Positions 54,076 to 63,423 of a stretch of DNA of 64,000 nt are shown here, piece after piece. The stretch covers positions 1 through 64,000 of the forward strand of contig JAFPME010000009.1 in NCBI GenBank assembly GCA_017402445.1, in the 5' to 3' direction. A model generated the notes under the pieces. It searched no databases. It was not told the DNA's origin and saw only the letters and a program-made list of their open reading frames with translations. The first letter of the stretch is position 1. Each line of letters begins with the position of its first letter. Made by a program: the position numbers and the translations under genes. This stretch comes from Prevotella sp. (GTDB lineage: Bacteria > Bacteroidota > Bacteroidia > Bacteroidales > Bacteroidaceae).

Positions 54076-54084
54076 CATACCACC

Positions 54085-54864
54085 GTGTTCGACTTTGGAA
54101 TCAAAGACATCATCGACATTTTCCTTGTCGCACTGATGCTCTACTACATCTACCGCCTGATGCGCGAGAGCCGTTCGCTGAACGTCTTCATCGGCATCAT
54201 GCTGTTCATCATCATCTGGCTCTTCGTCAGCCAGATTCTTGAGATGCGCCTGCTGGGCAGCATCATGGACAAACTGGTCAGCGTCGGCGTCATCGCCATC
54301 ATCATTCTCTTCCAAGAGGAAATCCGAAAATTCTTCTATAACATCGGGGCACGGCAGCGCTTCCGCACGCTCACAGGCTTTTTCCACCGCGACCGGAAGA
54401 CAGACGACGAGGCGGACAAGCGGACCATCATGCCCATCGTGCTGGCCTGCATGAACATGGCGCGACACAAGGTGGGCGCGCTCATCGTGCTCGAACGCGA
54501 GTCGACGCTGACCGACGTCATCACCACGGGCGACCTCATCGACGCGAACATCAACCAACGACTCATCGAAAACATCTTCTTCAAGAACTCGCCCCTGCAC
54601 GACGGAGCCATGGTCATCCGCAACAAGCGCATCTGTGCTGCCGGCTGCATACTGCCTGTGAGCCACACCGTGAACATTCCGAAGGAGCTGGGACTGCGCC
54701 ACCGCGCCGCTCTGGGCATCTCACAGGAGAGCGATGCCATAGCCATCGTGTGCAGCGAAGAGACGGGGCGCATCAGTACGGCCATCAACGGCGAGTTCCG
54801 ACTGCGCCTGTCGGCCGAGGAACTGGAGAGCATCCTGACCAAAGGGATGAGGTCTATTGAGTGA
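54085..54864 (+). CDS. cdaA: diadenylate cyclase CdaA
   Basis: 259 residues from a GTG. Three membrane helices (about 9-25, 33-50, 60-78) are followed by the DAC domain with NSPLHDGAMVI (DGA motif) and LGLRHRAALGISQESDA (RHR motif). It makes cyclic di-AMP from two ATP at the cytoplasmic membrane; c-di-AMP controls potassium, osmotic and cell-wall balance. The usual partner cdaR is not next to it here; folP is upstream in the same operon. Five GC-rich repeat units begin at its stop codon. Confidence 0.94.
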   Translation: MFDFGIKDIIDIFLVALMLYYIYRLMRESRSLNVFIGIMLFIIIWLFVSQILEMRLLGSIMDKLVSVGVIAIIILFQEEIRKFFYNIGARQRFRTLTGFFHRDRKTDDEADKRTIMPIVLACMNMARHKVGALIVLERESTLTDVITTGDLIDANINQRLIENIFFKNSPLHDGAMVIRNKRICAAGCILPVSHTVNIPKELGLRHRAALGISQESDAIAIVCSEETGRISTAINGEFRLRLSAEELESILTKGMRSIE

Positions 54865-55078
54865 AGATGCCCCACCCACTGCCCTCCCCGAAGGAGAGGG
54901 GGTGTGAAGAAGCCCCACCCCCGACCCTCCCCGAAGGAGAGGGGGAGTGAAGAAGCCCCACCCACTGCCCTCCCCGAAGGAGAGGGGGAGTGAAGAAGCC
55001 CCACCCCGGCCCTACCCGAAGGAGAGGGGGAGTGAAGAAGCCCCACCCCCGACCTTACCCGAAGGAGAGGGGGTGTGA
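54863..55078 (+). repeat. five tandem 43-bp GC-rich repeat units, then simple repeat
   Basis: Five units of GAAGAAGCCCCACCCCC/T...CCCTCCCCGAAGGAGAGGGG(G/T)AGT, 42-43 bp each, follow the cdaA stop. Each can form a CCCTCCCC/GGAGAGGG hairpin. AAGAGTGAAGAGTGAG-type simple sequence follows at 55081-55135. The full cdaA-GH2 gap (302 bp) holds nothing else. Confidence 0.9.
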
Positions 55079-55166
55079 AAAGTTAAGAGTGAAGAGTGAG
55101 TGAAGAGTGAGAATTAAGAGTGAAGAATTAAGAGTTTGGCTAATCAACTAAAAACAATATCTATGT

Positions 55167-58100
55167 ATGAAAACAAATCGAATGATTCTTGTCTGGCTGC
55201 TGGCCTGCATGGCACTGAGCATCCATGCCAGAAAGACTTACAACTTCAACGGTGACTGGTTGCTCTATGTGGGCGACGTGGCAGAAGCCAAAGACGCGGC
55301 TTTCGACGACAGTCGCTGGCTCGGCGTGACACTGCCATACGCCTTCAACGGCGACGAGGCGTTCCGCAAGGACATCGTCGACCTGACCGACGCCATCGTT
55401 TGGTACCGCAAGCACTTCACGCCGGAAGACTTCCCCAGCCATCCGAAACAGGGGAAAAGCGCCGCTGAGAAGTACTTCATCGAGTTCGAGGGGGCACGCC
55501 AGGGGGCCGATGTCTACCTGAACGGCCATCTGCTGGGCTACAGCGAGAATGGCGTGATGGCCTTCGGATTCGACCTGACACCCTATCTCGTCAAGGGCGA
55601 CAACGTGCTGGCCGTGCGCTGCGACAACAGCTGGACCTACCGCTCGCGACAGCACGACAGCCGATACCAATGGAACGACCGCAACTTCAACGCCAACTAC
55701 GGCGGTCTGCCTAAGAACGTGCGCCTGCATGCCACCGACAAGCTCTACCAGACGCTGCCTCTCTACTCGAACCTGGGCACGACCGGAACATACGTCTACG
55801 CCACTGACTTCGACATTGCCAACAGGAAGGCGACCGTACACGTGGAGTCGCAGGTGCGCAACGAGGACGACAAGGCGCATACGTTCCGGCTCTTCGCGCG
55901 CGTGGCGAATGCCGAAAACTTTGTGACGGCCATCATTCCCGGCGAACCTGTCACGCTGAAGCCTGGTGAGACGCGCACCATCAGCATCCAACGGGAGCTC
56001 GAAGGGCTGCACTTCTGGTCGTGGGGCTATGGTTATCTCTACACCGTCACGTCCTTCCTGGCTCCGGCAGAGGGCGACCCGGAGCCGATGAGCTACCATC
56101 CCGACGCTGTCGTCTTCCGCACCGGCTTCCGAAAGACGCGCTTCGCCGAAGGAAAAGTGTGGCTCAACGACCGCGTGCTGATGATGCATGGCTACGCTCA
56201 GCGCACCAGCAACGAGTGGCCGGGCGTGGGACTGAGCGTTCCGGCGTGGCTGAGCGACTATTCAAACGGCCTGATGGTGGAGTCGAACGGCAATCTGGTG
56301 CGCTGGATGCACGTCACGCCGTGGAAGCAGGACATCGAGTCGTGCGACCGCGTGGGCCTCTTGCAGGCCATGCCGGCCGGCGATGCTGAGAAAGACGTGG
56401 AGGGTCCGCGTTGGACACAGCGCACCGAGCTGATGCGCGACGCCATCATCTACAACCGCAACAACCCCAGCATCATCTTCTACGAGTGCGGCAACGAGAG
56501 CATCTCGCGCGAACACATGGTGGAGATGAAGAAGATACGCGACCAGTACGACCCCTTCGGTGGCCGAGCCATCGGCTCGCGCGAGATGCTCGACATCAAC
56601 GAGGCGGAGTACGGCGGCGAAATGCTCTACATCAACAAGTCGAAGAAGCACCCCATGTGGGCCATGGAGTACTGCCGCGACGAAGGTTTGCGCAAGTATT
56701 GGGACGACTACAGCTACCCGTTCCACAAGGAAGGCGACGGTCCGCTCTACCGCGGGAAACCGGCCGCCGACTATAATCACAACATGGACAACTTCGCCGT
56801 GGAGATGGTACGGCGCTGGTACGACTACTGGCTGGAGCGTCCCGGAACGGGAACGCGTGTCAGCAGCGGCGGCGTGAAGATCGTCTTCTCCGACACGAAC
56901 ACGCACCATCGCGGCGAATCGAACTATCGCACCAGCGGCGTCACCGATGCCATGCGCATTCCGAAGGACGCTTTCTTCGCCCATCAGGTGATGTGGAACG
57001 GATGGGTGGACAAGGAGAAGGAACAGACCTACATCGTCGGCCACTGGAACTACGAGCCCGGAACGGTGAAACCTGTCTATGTGGTTTCCAACGGCGACGA
57101 GGTGGAGCTCTTCCTCAACGGGCGCTCGCTGGGACGCGGCGTTCAGCAATACCGCCATCTGTTCACGTTCGACAGCGTGCGCTACGAACCAGGAACGCTG
57201 ACTGCCGTCAGCTATAACCGGGTGAAGGCATCGGCTGACGAGGGCATGGGCGCTTCGGGCAAAAAGACCGGGGGAAAGAAAACTGTCAAAGGGAACAAAC
57301 GCTCCGGCAACGGGGCCCCGACGATTGCCAAGGAAGCCAGCCGCTACGAGCTGCAGACGGCCGGAGAACCCGTGGCTCTGCGCCTGAAGACCATCAGCAA
57401 TCCCGAAGGTATGAAAGCCGACGGTGCCGACATGGCACTCGTCGAGGTGGAAGTGGTCGACAAGGAAGGGCGTCGCTGTCCGCTCGACGACCGCATGATT
57501 CTCTTCCACATGGCGGGTGAAGGGCGCTGGATCGGGGGCATCGGAACGCGCAACAACAAAGAAATGCAGCGGCCCGACACGCAGTCGCGCGAGGGACTGC
57601 TCGACGCTGCGGCTACGAAGAACGTCTCCGACAACTATGTCGGGTCCTACATGCTGCCCGTGGAGTGCGGCGTGAACAGGGTTCTGGTGCGCTCGACGGT
57701 CAATGCAGGCGACATCAACGTCTCCGTATGGGCCGAAGGGCTGAAGCCCGCCTATGCGAAGCTGACCACCGAGGCCGTCAACGTGGCCGAATACCAGCCG
57801 CGACTGACCCTGCCGGGACGACTCGACCGGGGCGAGACGCCGCAGACACCTTCCTATCAGGAGCAGCAGAGGGCCGTGCCCATAGCGTCGGTGAATGCCG
57901 GTTACGACGAAGAGCATGCCGGCAACAGCTTCGATGACAACGAACTGTCGGAGTGGAAGAACGACGGACGACTCTCCACGGCATGGATTACCTACCGCCT
58001 GGCACGCAAGGCCAACGTCAGTGACATCTGCATGAAGCTCACCGGATGGCGCATGCGCAGCTATCCCATCGAAATCTATGAGGGCAAACGACTCGTATGG

Positions 58101-58337
58101 AGCGGTGAGACACCACGCAGCCTGGGCTATGTGCATCTGAAGGTGGTGCCACGCGCCACCAACGAGATTACCATCCGACTGCGCGGAGCAGGCAAGGACG
58201 AAGATGCTTTCGGCGGTATCGTCGAAGTGGCACAGCCTGCTGCAGGCGAGCTTGACCTCTATAAGGCCAAGGGTGGTGGCGAGACGCGCAGCGAACTGCG
58301 CATCGTCGAGGTGGAATTCCTCGAAGACGTGAAATAA
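55167..58337 (+). CDS. GH2 family glycoside hydrolase with C-terminal discoidin-like domain
   Basis: 1056 residues with signal peptide (LLACMALSIHA). N-terminal jelly roll (DVYLNGHLLGYSENG), Ig-like sandwich, then the TIM barrel with NPSIIFYECGNES (acid/base Glu) and MWAMEYCRDEG (nucleophile Glu candidate). After about residue 620 come Ig-like domains, a Lys/Gly-rich linker (about 692-715) and near the C-terminus a domain rich in FDDNELSEWKNDGRLSTAW, like F5/8-type discoidin modules that bind sugars. Such GH2 enzymes are beta-galactosidases, glucuronidases or related. Substrate not fixed by sequence. It stands alone; no susCD is adjacent. Confidence 0.87.
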   Translation: MKTNRMILVWLLACMALSIHARKTYNFNGDWLLYVGDVAEAKDAAFDDSRWLGVTLPYAFNGDEAFRKDIVDLTDAIVWYRKHFTPEDFPSHPKQGKSAAEKYFIEFEGARQGADVYLNGHLLGYSENGVMAFGFDLTPYLVKGDNVLAVRCDNSWTYRSRQHDSRYQWNDRNFNANYGGLPKNVRLHATDKLYQTLPLYSNLGTTGTYVYATDFDIANRKATVHVESQVRNEDDKAHTFRLFARVANAENFVTAIIPGEPVTLKPGETRTISIQRELEGLHFWSWGYGYLYTVTSFLAPAEGDPEPMSYHPDAVVFRTGFRKTRFAEGKVWLNDRVLMMHGYAQRTSNEWPGVGLSVPAWLSDYSNGLMVESNGNLVRWMHVTPWKQDIESCDRVGLLQAMPAGDAEKDVEGPRWTQRTELMRDAIIYNRNNPSIIFYECGNESISREHMVEMKKIRDQYDPFGGRAIGSREMLDINEAEYGGEMLYINKSKKHPMWAMEYCRDEGLRKYWDDYSYPFHKEGDGPLYRGKPAADYNHNMDNFAVEMVRRWYDYWLERPGTGTRVSSGGVKIVFSDTNTHHRGESNYRTSGVTDAMRIPKDAFFAHQVMWNGWVDKEKEQTYIVGHWNYEPGTVKPVYVVSNGDEVELFLNGRSLGRGVQQYRHLFTFDSVRYEPGTLTAVSYNRVKASADEGMGASGKKTGGKKTVKGNKRSGNGAPTIAKEASRYELQTAGEPVALRLKTISNPEGMKADGADMALVEVEVVDKEGRRCPLDDRMILFHMAGEGRWIGGIGTRNNKEMQRPDTQSREGLLDAAATKNVSDNYVGSYMLPVECGVNRVLVRSTVNAGDINVSVWAEGLKPAYAKLTTEAVNVAEYQPRLTLPGRLDRGETPQTPSYQEQQRAVPIASVNAGYDEEHAGNSFDDNELSEWKNDGRLSTAWITYRLARKANVSDICMKLTGWRMRSYPIEIYEGKRLVWSGETPRSLGYVHLKVVPRATNEITIRLRGAGKDEDAFGGIVEVAQPAAGELDLYKAKGGGETRSELRIVEVEFLEDVK

Positions 58338-58430
58338 GTGTCGGCTGTCGGCCTTCGACGCTTCGACGATAGCCGACGATACCGCACGCAGCCCAATCGC
58401 CAAAAAAACGTAAATCGGAACGGCATTCGC

Positions 58431-58460
58431 TTGCCGTTCCGAATAAATTGAGTATATTTG
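58431..58460 (+). promoter_or_regulatory. pta promoter
   Basis: TTG (58431-58433), 19 bp, TATATTTG (58453-58460), 54 bp before the ATG. Confidence 0.55.
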
Positions 58461-58513
58461 CAAATCGTATTAACCTGAACGAAATCATTATTCAATTATT
58501 ATTATAACAAACT

Positions 58514-59521
58514 ATGGATTTAATACAACAAATCATCGAGCGCGCTAAGAGCAACAAGCAGCGCATCGTGCTCCCCGAAGCTGAGGAGGAGCGCACACTG
58601 ACAGCCGCCGACCGTGTGCTGGCTGAAGACATGGCCGACATCATTCTCATCGGAAACCCCGAAAAAGTGCACGCACTGGCCGAGGAGAAGGGCCTGAAAA
58701 ATATCGGAAAGGCAACACTCATCGACCCGCTGAACTGCCCGAAGAGCGAGGAATACGCCCAACTGCTGGCCGAACTGCGCAAAAAGAAGGGCATGACCAT
58801 CGAACAGGCTCGCGAACTGGTGAAGAATCCGCTCTATCTGGGCTGCATGATCATCAAGACAGGCGATGCTGACGGTCAGATTTCGGGTGCTCTCTCCACA
58901 ACAGGCGAAACGCTGCGCCCCGCACTGCAGATTATCAAGACTGCTCCCGGCATTACTTGCGTCAGCGGTGCCATGCTGCTCATCACGAAGAAGCCCGAAT
59001 ACGGTGAGAACGGCGTGCTCGTTGTCGGCGACGTGGCCGTAACGCCCATGCCCGATGCCAACCAGCTCAGCCAGATTGCCGTCTGCACAGCACAGACAGC
59101 CCGCTCGGTTGCAGGATTCCAGGATCCGCGCGTGGCCATGCTGAGTTTCTCCACGAAGGGCTCCGCTACACACGAAGTGGTCGACAAGGTCATCGAGGCA
59201 ACTCGCCTGGCCAAGGAACTCGACCCCGCACTGAAGATTGACGGCGAACTGCAGGCCGATGCCGCCCTCGTGCCCGGCGTAGGCAAGAAGAAGGCACCCG
59301 GTTCCGACATTGCCGGACAGGCCAACGTCCTCGTGTTCCCGAACCTCGAAGTGGGCAACATCGCCTACAAACTGGTGCAGCGCCTCGGCGACGCCATCGC
59401 TGTCGGCCCCATTCTCCAGGGTATCGCCCGTCCGGTGAACGACCTCTCGCGCGGCTGCTCGGTGGAAGACATCTACTATCTCGTGGCCATCACCGCCTGC
59501 CAGGCCATGGACGCAAAGTAA
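58514..59521 (+). CDS. pta: phosphate acetyltransferase
   Basis: 335 residues, the short form without the N-terminal regulatory domain. Pta makes acetyl phosphate from acetyl-CoA. Typical segments are RIVLPEAEEERTLTAADRVL, DGQISGALSTTGETLRPALQ, MLSFSTKGSATHEVVDKV, DGELQADAALVPGVGKKKAP and NVLVFPNLEVGNIAYKLVQR. Followed by ackA after 233 bp, the classic pair that yields ATP and acetate in fermentation. Confidence 0.96.
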   Translation: MDLIQQIIERAKSNKQRIVLPEAEEERTLTAADRVLAEDMADIILIGNPEKVHALAEEKGLKNIGKATLIDPLNCPKSEEYAQLLAELRKKKGMTIEQARELVKNPLYLGCMIIKTGDADGQISGALSTTGETLRPALQIIKTAPGITCVSGAMLLITKKPEYGENGVLVVGDVAVTPMPDANQLSQIAVCTAQTARSVAGFQDPRVAMLSFSTKGSATHEVVDKVIEATRLAKELDPALKIDGELQADAALVPGVGKKKAPGSDIAGQANVLVFPNLEVGNIAYKLVQRLGDAIAVGPILQGIARPVNDLSRGCSVEDIYYLVAITACQAMDAK

Positions 59522-59754
59522 GTTAAGAGTTAAGAGTGCAGACCAGAAATTATTAATTATTTAATCATGGACAGAAAATACCATAATTATTATAATTATT
59601 TCAAATGACCAAGTCGGAGTATAAGAGCATTTATGATATCAGAGTCCGACAAGTTCATTCTGCTGACTCAGAGTAATAACAAGAGTTATATTACGGAATA
59701 CGGAATAAGGAATAATTATATTAATTATAATAAATTCTGTCGATAAAAGACATT

Positions 59755-60948
59755 ATGAAAATTTTAGTTTTGAATTGTGGCTCGTCGTCTATCAAGTATG
59801 CACTGTACGACATGGACACAAAGAAAGTGATGACAAGCGGCGGCGCCGAGCGTGTTGGCCTTGACGGTGCTTTTGTGAAAGTGAAACTGGCCAATGGCGA
59901 GAAGAAGCAGATCATGCACGACATTCCCGAGCACACCGAGGGCGTGAAGTTCATCTTCTCACTGCTCACCGATCCGGAGATCGGCGTCATCAAAGACCTG
60001 AAAGAGATTGACGCTGTAGGCCACCGCATGGTGCACGGCGGCGAGAAGTTCAACAAGAGCGTCATCCTCACCGACGAGGTACTGAAGGCATTCGAGGAGT
60101 GCTCGGAGCTGGCTCCGCTGCATAACCCCGCCAACCTGAAGGGTGTGAACGCCGTGAAGGAGCTGATGCCGGGGCTGCCCCAGGTGGGCGTCTTCGACAC
60201 CGCCTTCCACCAGACCATGCCGCCGAAGGCTTTCATGTATGCCATTCCCTACGAGCTCTATGAGAAATACGGCATCCGTCGCTACGGTTTCCACGGCACC
60301 AGCCACCGCTATGTGTCAGCTCGCGCTCTGGAATTCCTCGGTCTGCCGGCTGAAGGCACGAAGATGGTGACCTGCCATGTGGGCAACGGCGGCTCGATTG
60401 CTGCCGTGAAGGACGGCAAGTGCATCGACACGTCGATGGGTCTCACTCCGCTGGAAGGTCTTGTCATGGGTACACGTGCCGGCGATATCGACGGCGGAGC
60501 CGTGACGTTCATCGAGAAGAAGCTCGGACTGGACGCCGACGGCATGTCGAACCTGCTCAACAAGAAGAGCGGTGTGGCCGGTCTGACAGGCGGCAAGAGC
60601 GACATGCGCGACGTGGAAGCTGCCGCTGCCGCGGGTGACGACCGCGCCCGTCTGGCTCAGGACATGTATTTCTACCGCATCAAGAAGTACATCGGTGCCT
60701 ACGCTGCCGCCATGGGCGGACTGGATGTCATCGTGTTCACCGCCGGTGTGGGCGAGAACCAGACCAGCATGCGCTCCGAGGTGTGCAAGGACATGGAGTT
60801 CCTCGGCGTGAAGTTCGACGAGAAGAAGAACCTCGTGCGCGGCGAAGAAGCCATCATCTCGGCCGATGACTCGCGCGTGAAGGTTGTCGTCATCCCCACT
60901 GACGAAGAGCTGATGATTGCCACCGACACCATGAACCTGTTAAAGTAA
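59755..60948 (+). CDS. ackA: acetate kinase
   Basis: 397 residues. AckA makes ATP and acetate from acetyl phosphate. LVLNCGSSSIKYALYDM (start), AVGHRMVHGGEKF, VGVFDTAFHQTMPPKAFMYA, RRYGFHGTSHRYVSA, CHVGNGGSIAAVKDGKCIDT and VFTAGVGENQTSMR are all intact. The 233-bp gap to pta is AT-rich and holds GTCGGA/TCCGAC inverted words (59613-59653); no strong terminator was seen there, so a joint transcript is possible. A terminator follows the gene. Confidence 0.97.
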   Translation: MKILVLNCGSSSIKYALYDMDTKKVMTSGGAERVGLDGAFVKVKLANGEKKQIMHDIPEHTEGVKFIFSLLTDPEIGVIKDLKEIDAVGHRMVHGGEKFNKSVILTDEVLKAFEECSELAPLHNPANLKGVNAVKELMPGLPQVGVFDTAFHQTMPPKAFMYAIPYELYEKYGIRRYGFHGTSHRYVSARALEFLGLPAEGTKMVTCHVGNGGSIAAVKDGKCIDTSMGLTPLEGLVMGTRAGDIDGGAVTFIEKKLGLDADGMSNLLNKKSGVAGLTGGKSDMRDVEAAAAAGDDRARLAQDMYFYRIKKYIGAYAAAMGGLDVIVFTAGVGENQTSMRSEVCKDMEFLGVKFDEKKNLVRGEEAIISADDSRVKVVVIPTDEELMIATDTMNLLK

Positions 60949-60972
60949 CTCTCACTCTTAACAGAACAATAC

Positions 60973-61022
60973 AGTACAGGCTCGCTGACCGCCAACTTGG
61001 TCGCTAGCCTGTACTTTTTTTT
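60973..61022 (+). terminator. ackA terminator
   Basis: AGTACAGGCT (60973-60982) pairs with AGCCTGTACT (61006-61015), then eight T. Confidence 0.85.
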
Positions 61023-61089
61023 GCAGCAATCTGAATGCACGAAGTAGAAGCATTCAGAATGGCTTCTGAAAAAGAATTCCCAGCAAAAA

Positions 61090-61800
61090 CTAAATGCCTG
61101 TGTACTGGAAGAAGCGGTCGGGTTGATGATTCATGATGAGTTCCTCGGGGAAATCGGTCTCAGCCAACAGAGGAAGAATGCGATCGTAGTCGGCAATCTG
61201 GTAGGAGATATGGGCGTCGCTGCCGAGAATGAGGGGCACTTCGTAGCGCTTGCACAGACGCAGAATCTCCAGGTTGTTGGCTCGTGCCTCTGTCTTCGTG
61301 CGGAAAGGTGACAGCGAATGATTGTTGATTTCGAGCAGGGTGTGCGCCTCCTTGGCAGCCAGCACGATGGGTTCGAAGAGCAATGCGGCCGTACCGTCGC
61401 CGGGATGACTGATAATGTTGATGCCCGGTGTGCGGATAACGGAAATCATGGCCTGCGTGTTCTCTTCGATGGTGCCGCCCTGCCAGCACTGTCCGTGGAT
61501 GCCGGCAATGCGGATGTCGAGCTTTCTGCGGTATTCCTCGCTGAGATCGAGCGTTCCTTTCGTGTCAAGGATGTTGATTTCGCAGCCGATGAGCAGCCTG
61601 ACACCTTGCAGCTGTCGCGGAATGACATGAGCATTATGGAAATAAAGCAGAGGGCAGGTACCTGGAATAGAAGGCCCATGCTCTGTGATGCCGAGCACTT
61701 GCAGGTGCTTGTCGGCTGCAGCCTGCACCATTTCCTGCAGCGAACTGTAGGCATGGCCGGAGGCCACAGTGTGAGTATGTACGTCGAGAAGAGTTGTCAT
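61090..61800 (-). CDS. PHP-domain phosphoesterase, YcdX-like
   Basis: 236 residues, one PHP domain. The metal ligands occur in order: DVHTHT (H8, H10), GITEHGP, GCEINIL, IAGIHGQC, ISHPGDG, LLEINNHS and LGSDAH. YcdX-type enzymes hydrolyse phosphoesters with a trinuclear zinc site; the physiological substrate is not known. No signal peptide. It is convergent with ackA across a terminator. Confidence 0.88.
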   Translation of the reverse strand: MTTLLDVHTHTVASGHAYSSLQEMVQAAADKHLQVLGITEHGPSIPGTCPLLYFHNAHVIPRQLQGVRLLIGCEINILDTKGTLDLSEEYRRKLDIRIAGIHGQCWQGGTIEENTQAMISVIRTPGINIISHPGDGTAALLFEPIVLAAKEAHTLLEINNHSLSPFRTKTEARANNLEILRLCKRYEVPLILGSDAHISYQIADYDRILPLLAETDFPEELIMNHQPDRFFQYTGI

Positions 61801-61901
61801 GACAGTCGGGGTAAGTAGCAGTTACTTCTATTAATGCTTATATATTTAAGGTACATAATATAATATACAGTTTGACAAACACAGCTGATGATGCGCCAAA
61901 G

Positions 61902-63410
61902 CTATCGGAACGTGACGGGAGACAGCTTCATGGCATCGGCCACATCGCTGTCTGTAAAAGGCAGCGGGGCGCGTCCCAGTTCGGGAGCGTTGAACGATTT
62001 CAGCATATTGTCATAGCGGTCGGGATCTTTCTGCGGCAGGCAGAAGGGCTTATGAACTTTTCCGGCGGCATCGACATAGCAGAAATAGGGCTTTCCGTAG
62101 AGGCCGTCGTCGCGCTTTGAGGCGAAGACAAACCATCGGCTGTTCGACGACCACGAGTGATAGGTGTCGCTTTTCCGGCTGTTCACGTTGTCGAGCTTCT
62201 GCACCTGCCCTGTCTTCAGGTCCATCATACGCAGGTCTGCCTCAGGATGCCAGATGGGGAAGGTACCGTAGTAGGCCACGGTGTAGAGCAGCCAGCGCCC
62301 GTCGGGACTGACGCGCGGATGGCAAACAGAGGCTTTCCGAGGTATTCCGTCGGCTGATGAGGCCGCGATTTCAGCCACCGGCGTCGTCTGAAGGGTATCC
62401 ACTTGCGTGCCGAAGCGCCCTGTCTGCTCGTCGAAGGCAATGCGGCAAAGTCGGTACTGCAGCCGACGAATGTCGTCGGGCAGCTTCACACGGGGCGCGG
62501 CACAGTAATAGATGAACTTCCCGTCGGGCGAAAACGTGGGGAACGTCTCGTAGACGAGGCTGTCGGCAAGCAGCGGTGAACGCAGGAAGGTGTGCGACTG
62601 CAGGTCGGCCACGTAAACATCGCTCTTGCTGTCGAACACCTCCAGTCGCTTTTCGGAGCGCGAATGGAAAGCCGGGATGATAAGATTGGTGGAGAACGTG
62701 ACGTAACGGCCGTTGGGCGAGAATCCGAAATAGACGCTGCCCGACACCATGTCGTCGGCCTTCAAGGCCAGTTTGCTCAGGTTGCCGTCCTGATTGAGAA
62801 TGGCTCCGCCGCCTTCTCCGCGCACGTAGAGCATCGAGAGCGACGGGTCTTGGTTGCTGAACGTATGGCAATTCATGCAGCGGTCGCCCACCTTCTTGTA
62901 AGAACTGATGGTTCGTTCGTCGAAATTCTCCACATTGCGTTCCCACAGCTCCACGTTGCTCCATATTTCGTAGTCGGGTTCGATGAGCCGATAGGTCAGA
63001 ATGGGGTCCAAATCGTCCTTCGCCACCTGCCACATGAACGGTTTGTATTGCTTCCATTGCCCCTCTGTCAGCACGGTGAGGCATACCTCCAGCTCCTTTC
63101 CGGCAGCCTTTTCCATGAGCTGCTTCCACTCTTTCATCCCGAAAACCACCTTGTTGCCGTTGGCATTGACGGTAAGGAGCTGCGCCTCGGCTGTTTTCTG
63201 CCTGCGAAGGCAGACTGTCGCCTGCACGGCTTCGCACGACTCGTCGCGCACGAGGAAGTTCAAGGGCGCAATGTTGGCAGGGATGGTGACGTCGGTGTAG
63301 TCGGGATAAATGGGAGCAGGCTCGTCCGACACCGCGACGTCGTCACCCGGCTTCTGAGTACAGGCTGTCAGGAGCAGGCAGAGGATGGTATAGAGGATGA
63401 GATGTTTCAT
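61902..63410 (-). CDS. propeller lipoprotein with CxxCH heme-type motif (paralog 3)
   Basis: 502 residues with lipoprotein signal (LCLLLTACTQK). Same order as the genes at 27613 and 31793: DEPAPIYPDYTDVTIPANIA near the start, CMNCHT in KVGDRCMNCHTFSNQDPS, then PD40 propeller blades (FSPNGRYVTFSTN, FSPDGKFIYYCA, RVSPDGRWLLYTV, YHSWSSNSRWFVFASKRDD). It ends near residue 502 with an SDVADAMKLSPVTF tail. Together with the DUF6057 gene upstream it forms the third copy of this pair, far from the first two and on the other strand. Confidence 0.75.
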   Translation of the reverse strand: MKHLILYTILCLLLTACTQKPGDDVAVSDEPAPIYPDYTDVTIPANIAPLNFLVRDESCEAVQATVCLRRQKTAEAQLLTVNANGNKVVFGMKEWKQLMEKAAGKELEVCLTVLTEGQWKQYKPFMWQVAKDDLDPILTYRLIEPDYEIWSNVELWERNVENFDERTISSYKKVGDRCMNCHTFSNQDPSLSMLYVRGEGGGAILNQDGNLSKLALKADDMVSGSVYFGFSPNGRYVTFSTNLIIPAFHSRSEKRLEVFDSKSDVYVADLQSHTFLRSPLLADSLVYETFPTFSPDGKFIYYCAAPRVKLPDDIRRLQYRLCRIAFDEQTGRFGTQVDTLQTTPVAEIAASSADGIPRKASVCHPRVSPDGRWLLYTVAYYGTFPIWHPEADLRMMDLKTGQVQKLDNVNSRKSDTYHSWSSNSRWFVFASKRDDGLYGKPYFCYVDAAGKVHKPFCLPQKDPDRYDNMLKSFNAPELGRAPLPFTDSDVADAMKLSPVTFR

Positions 63411-63423
63411 ACGGTCGGGTCTT

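Noticed and set aside
54861..55046. Coding sequence in the GC-rich repeats (PSPSGRAGVGLLH peptides)
   Set aside because: Peptide repeats reflect the DNA repeat read in one frame; there is no independent start or conserved protein.
56262..58463. 733-codon minus-strand frame
   Set aside because: Antisense to GH2; product without known motifs.
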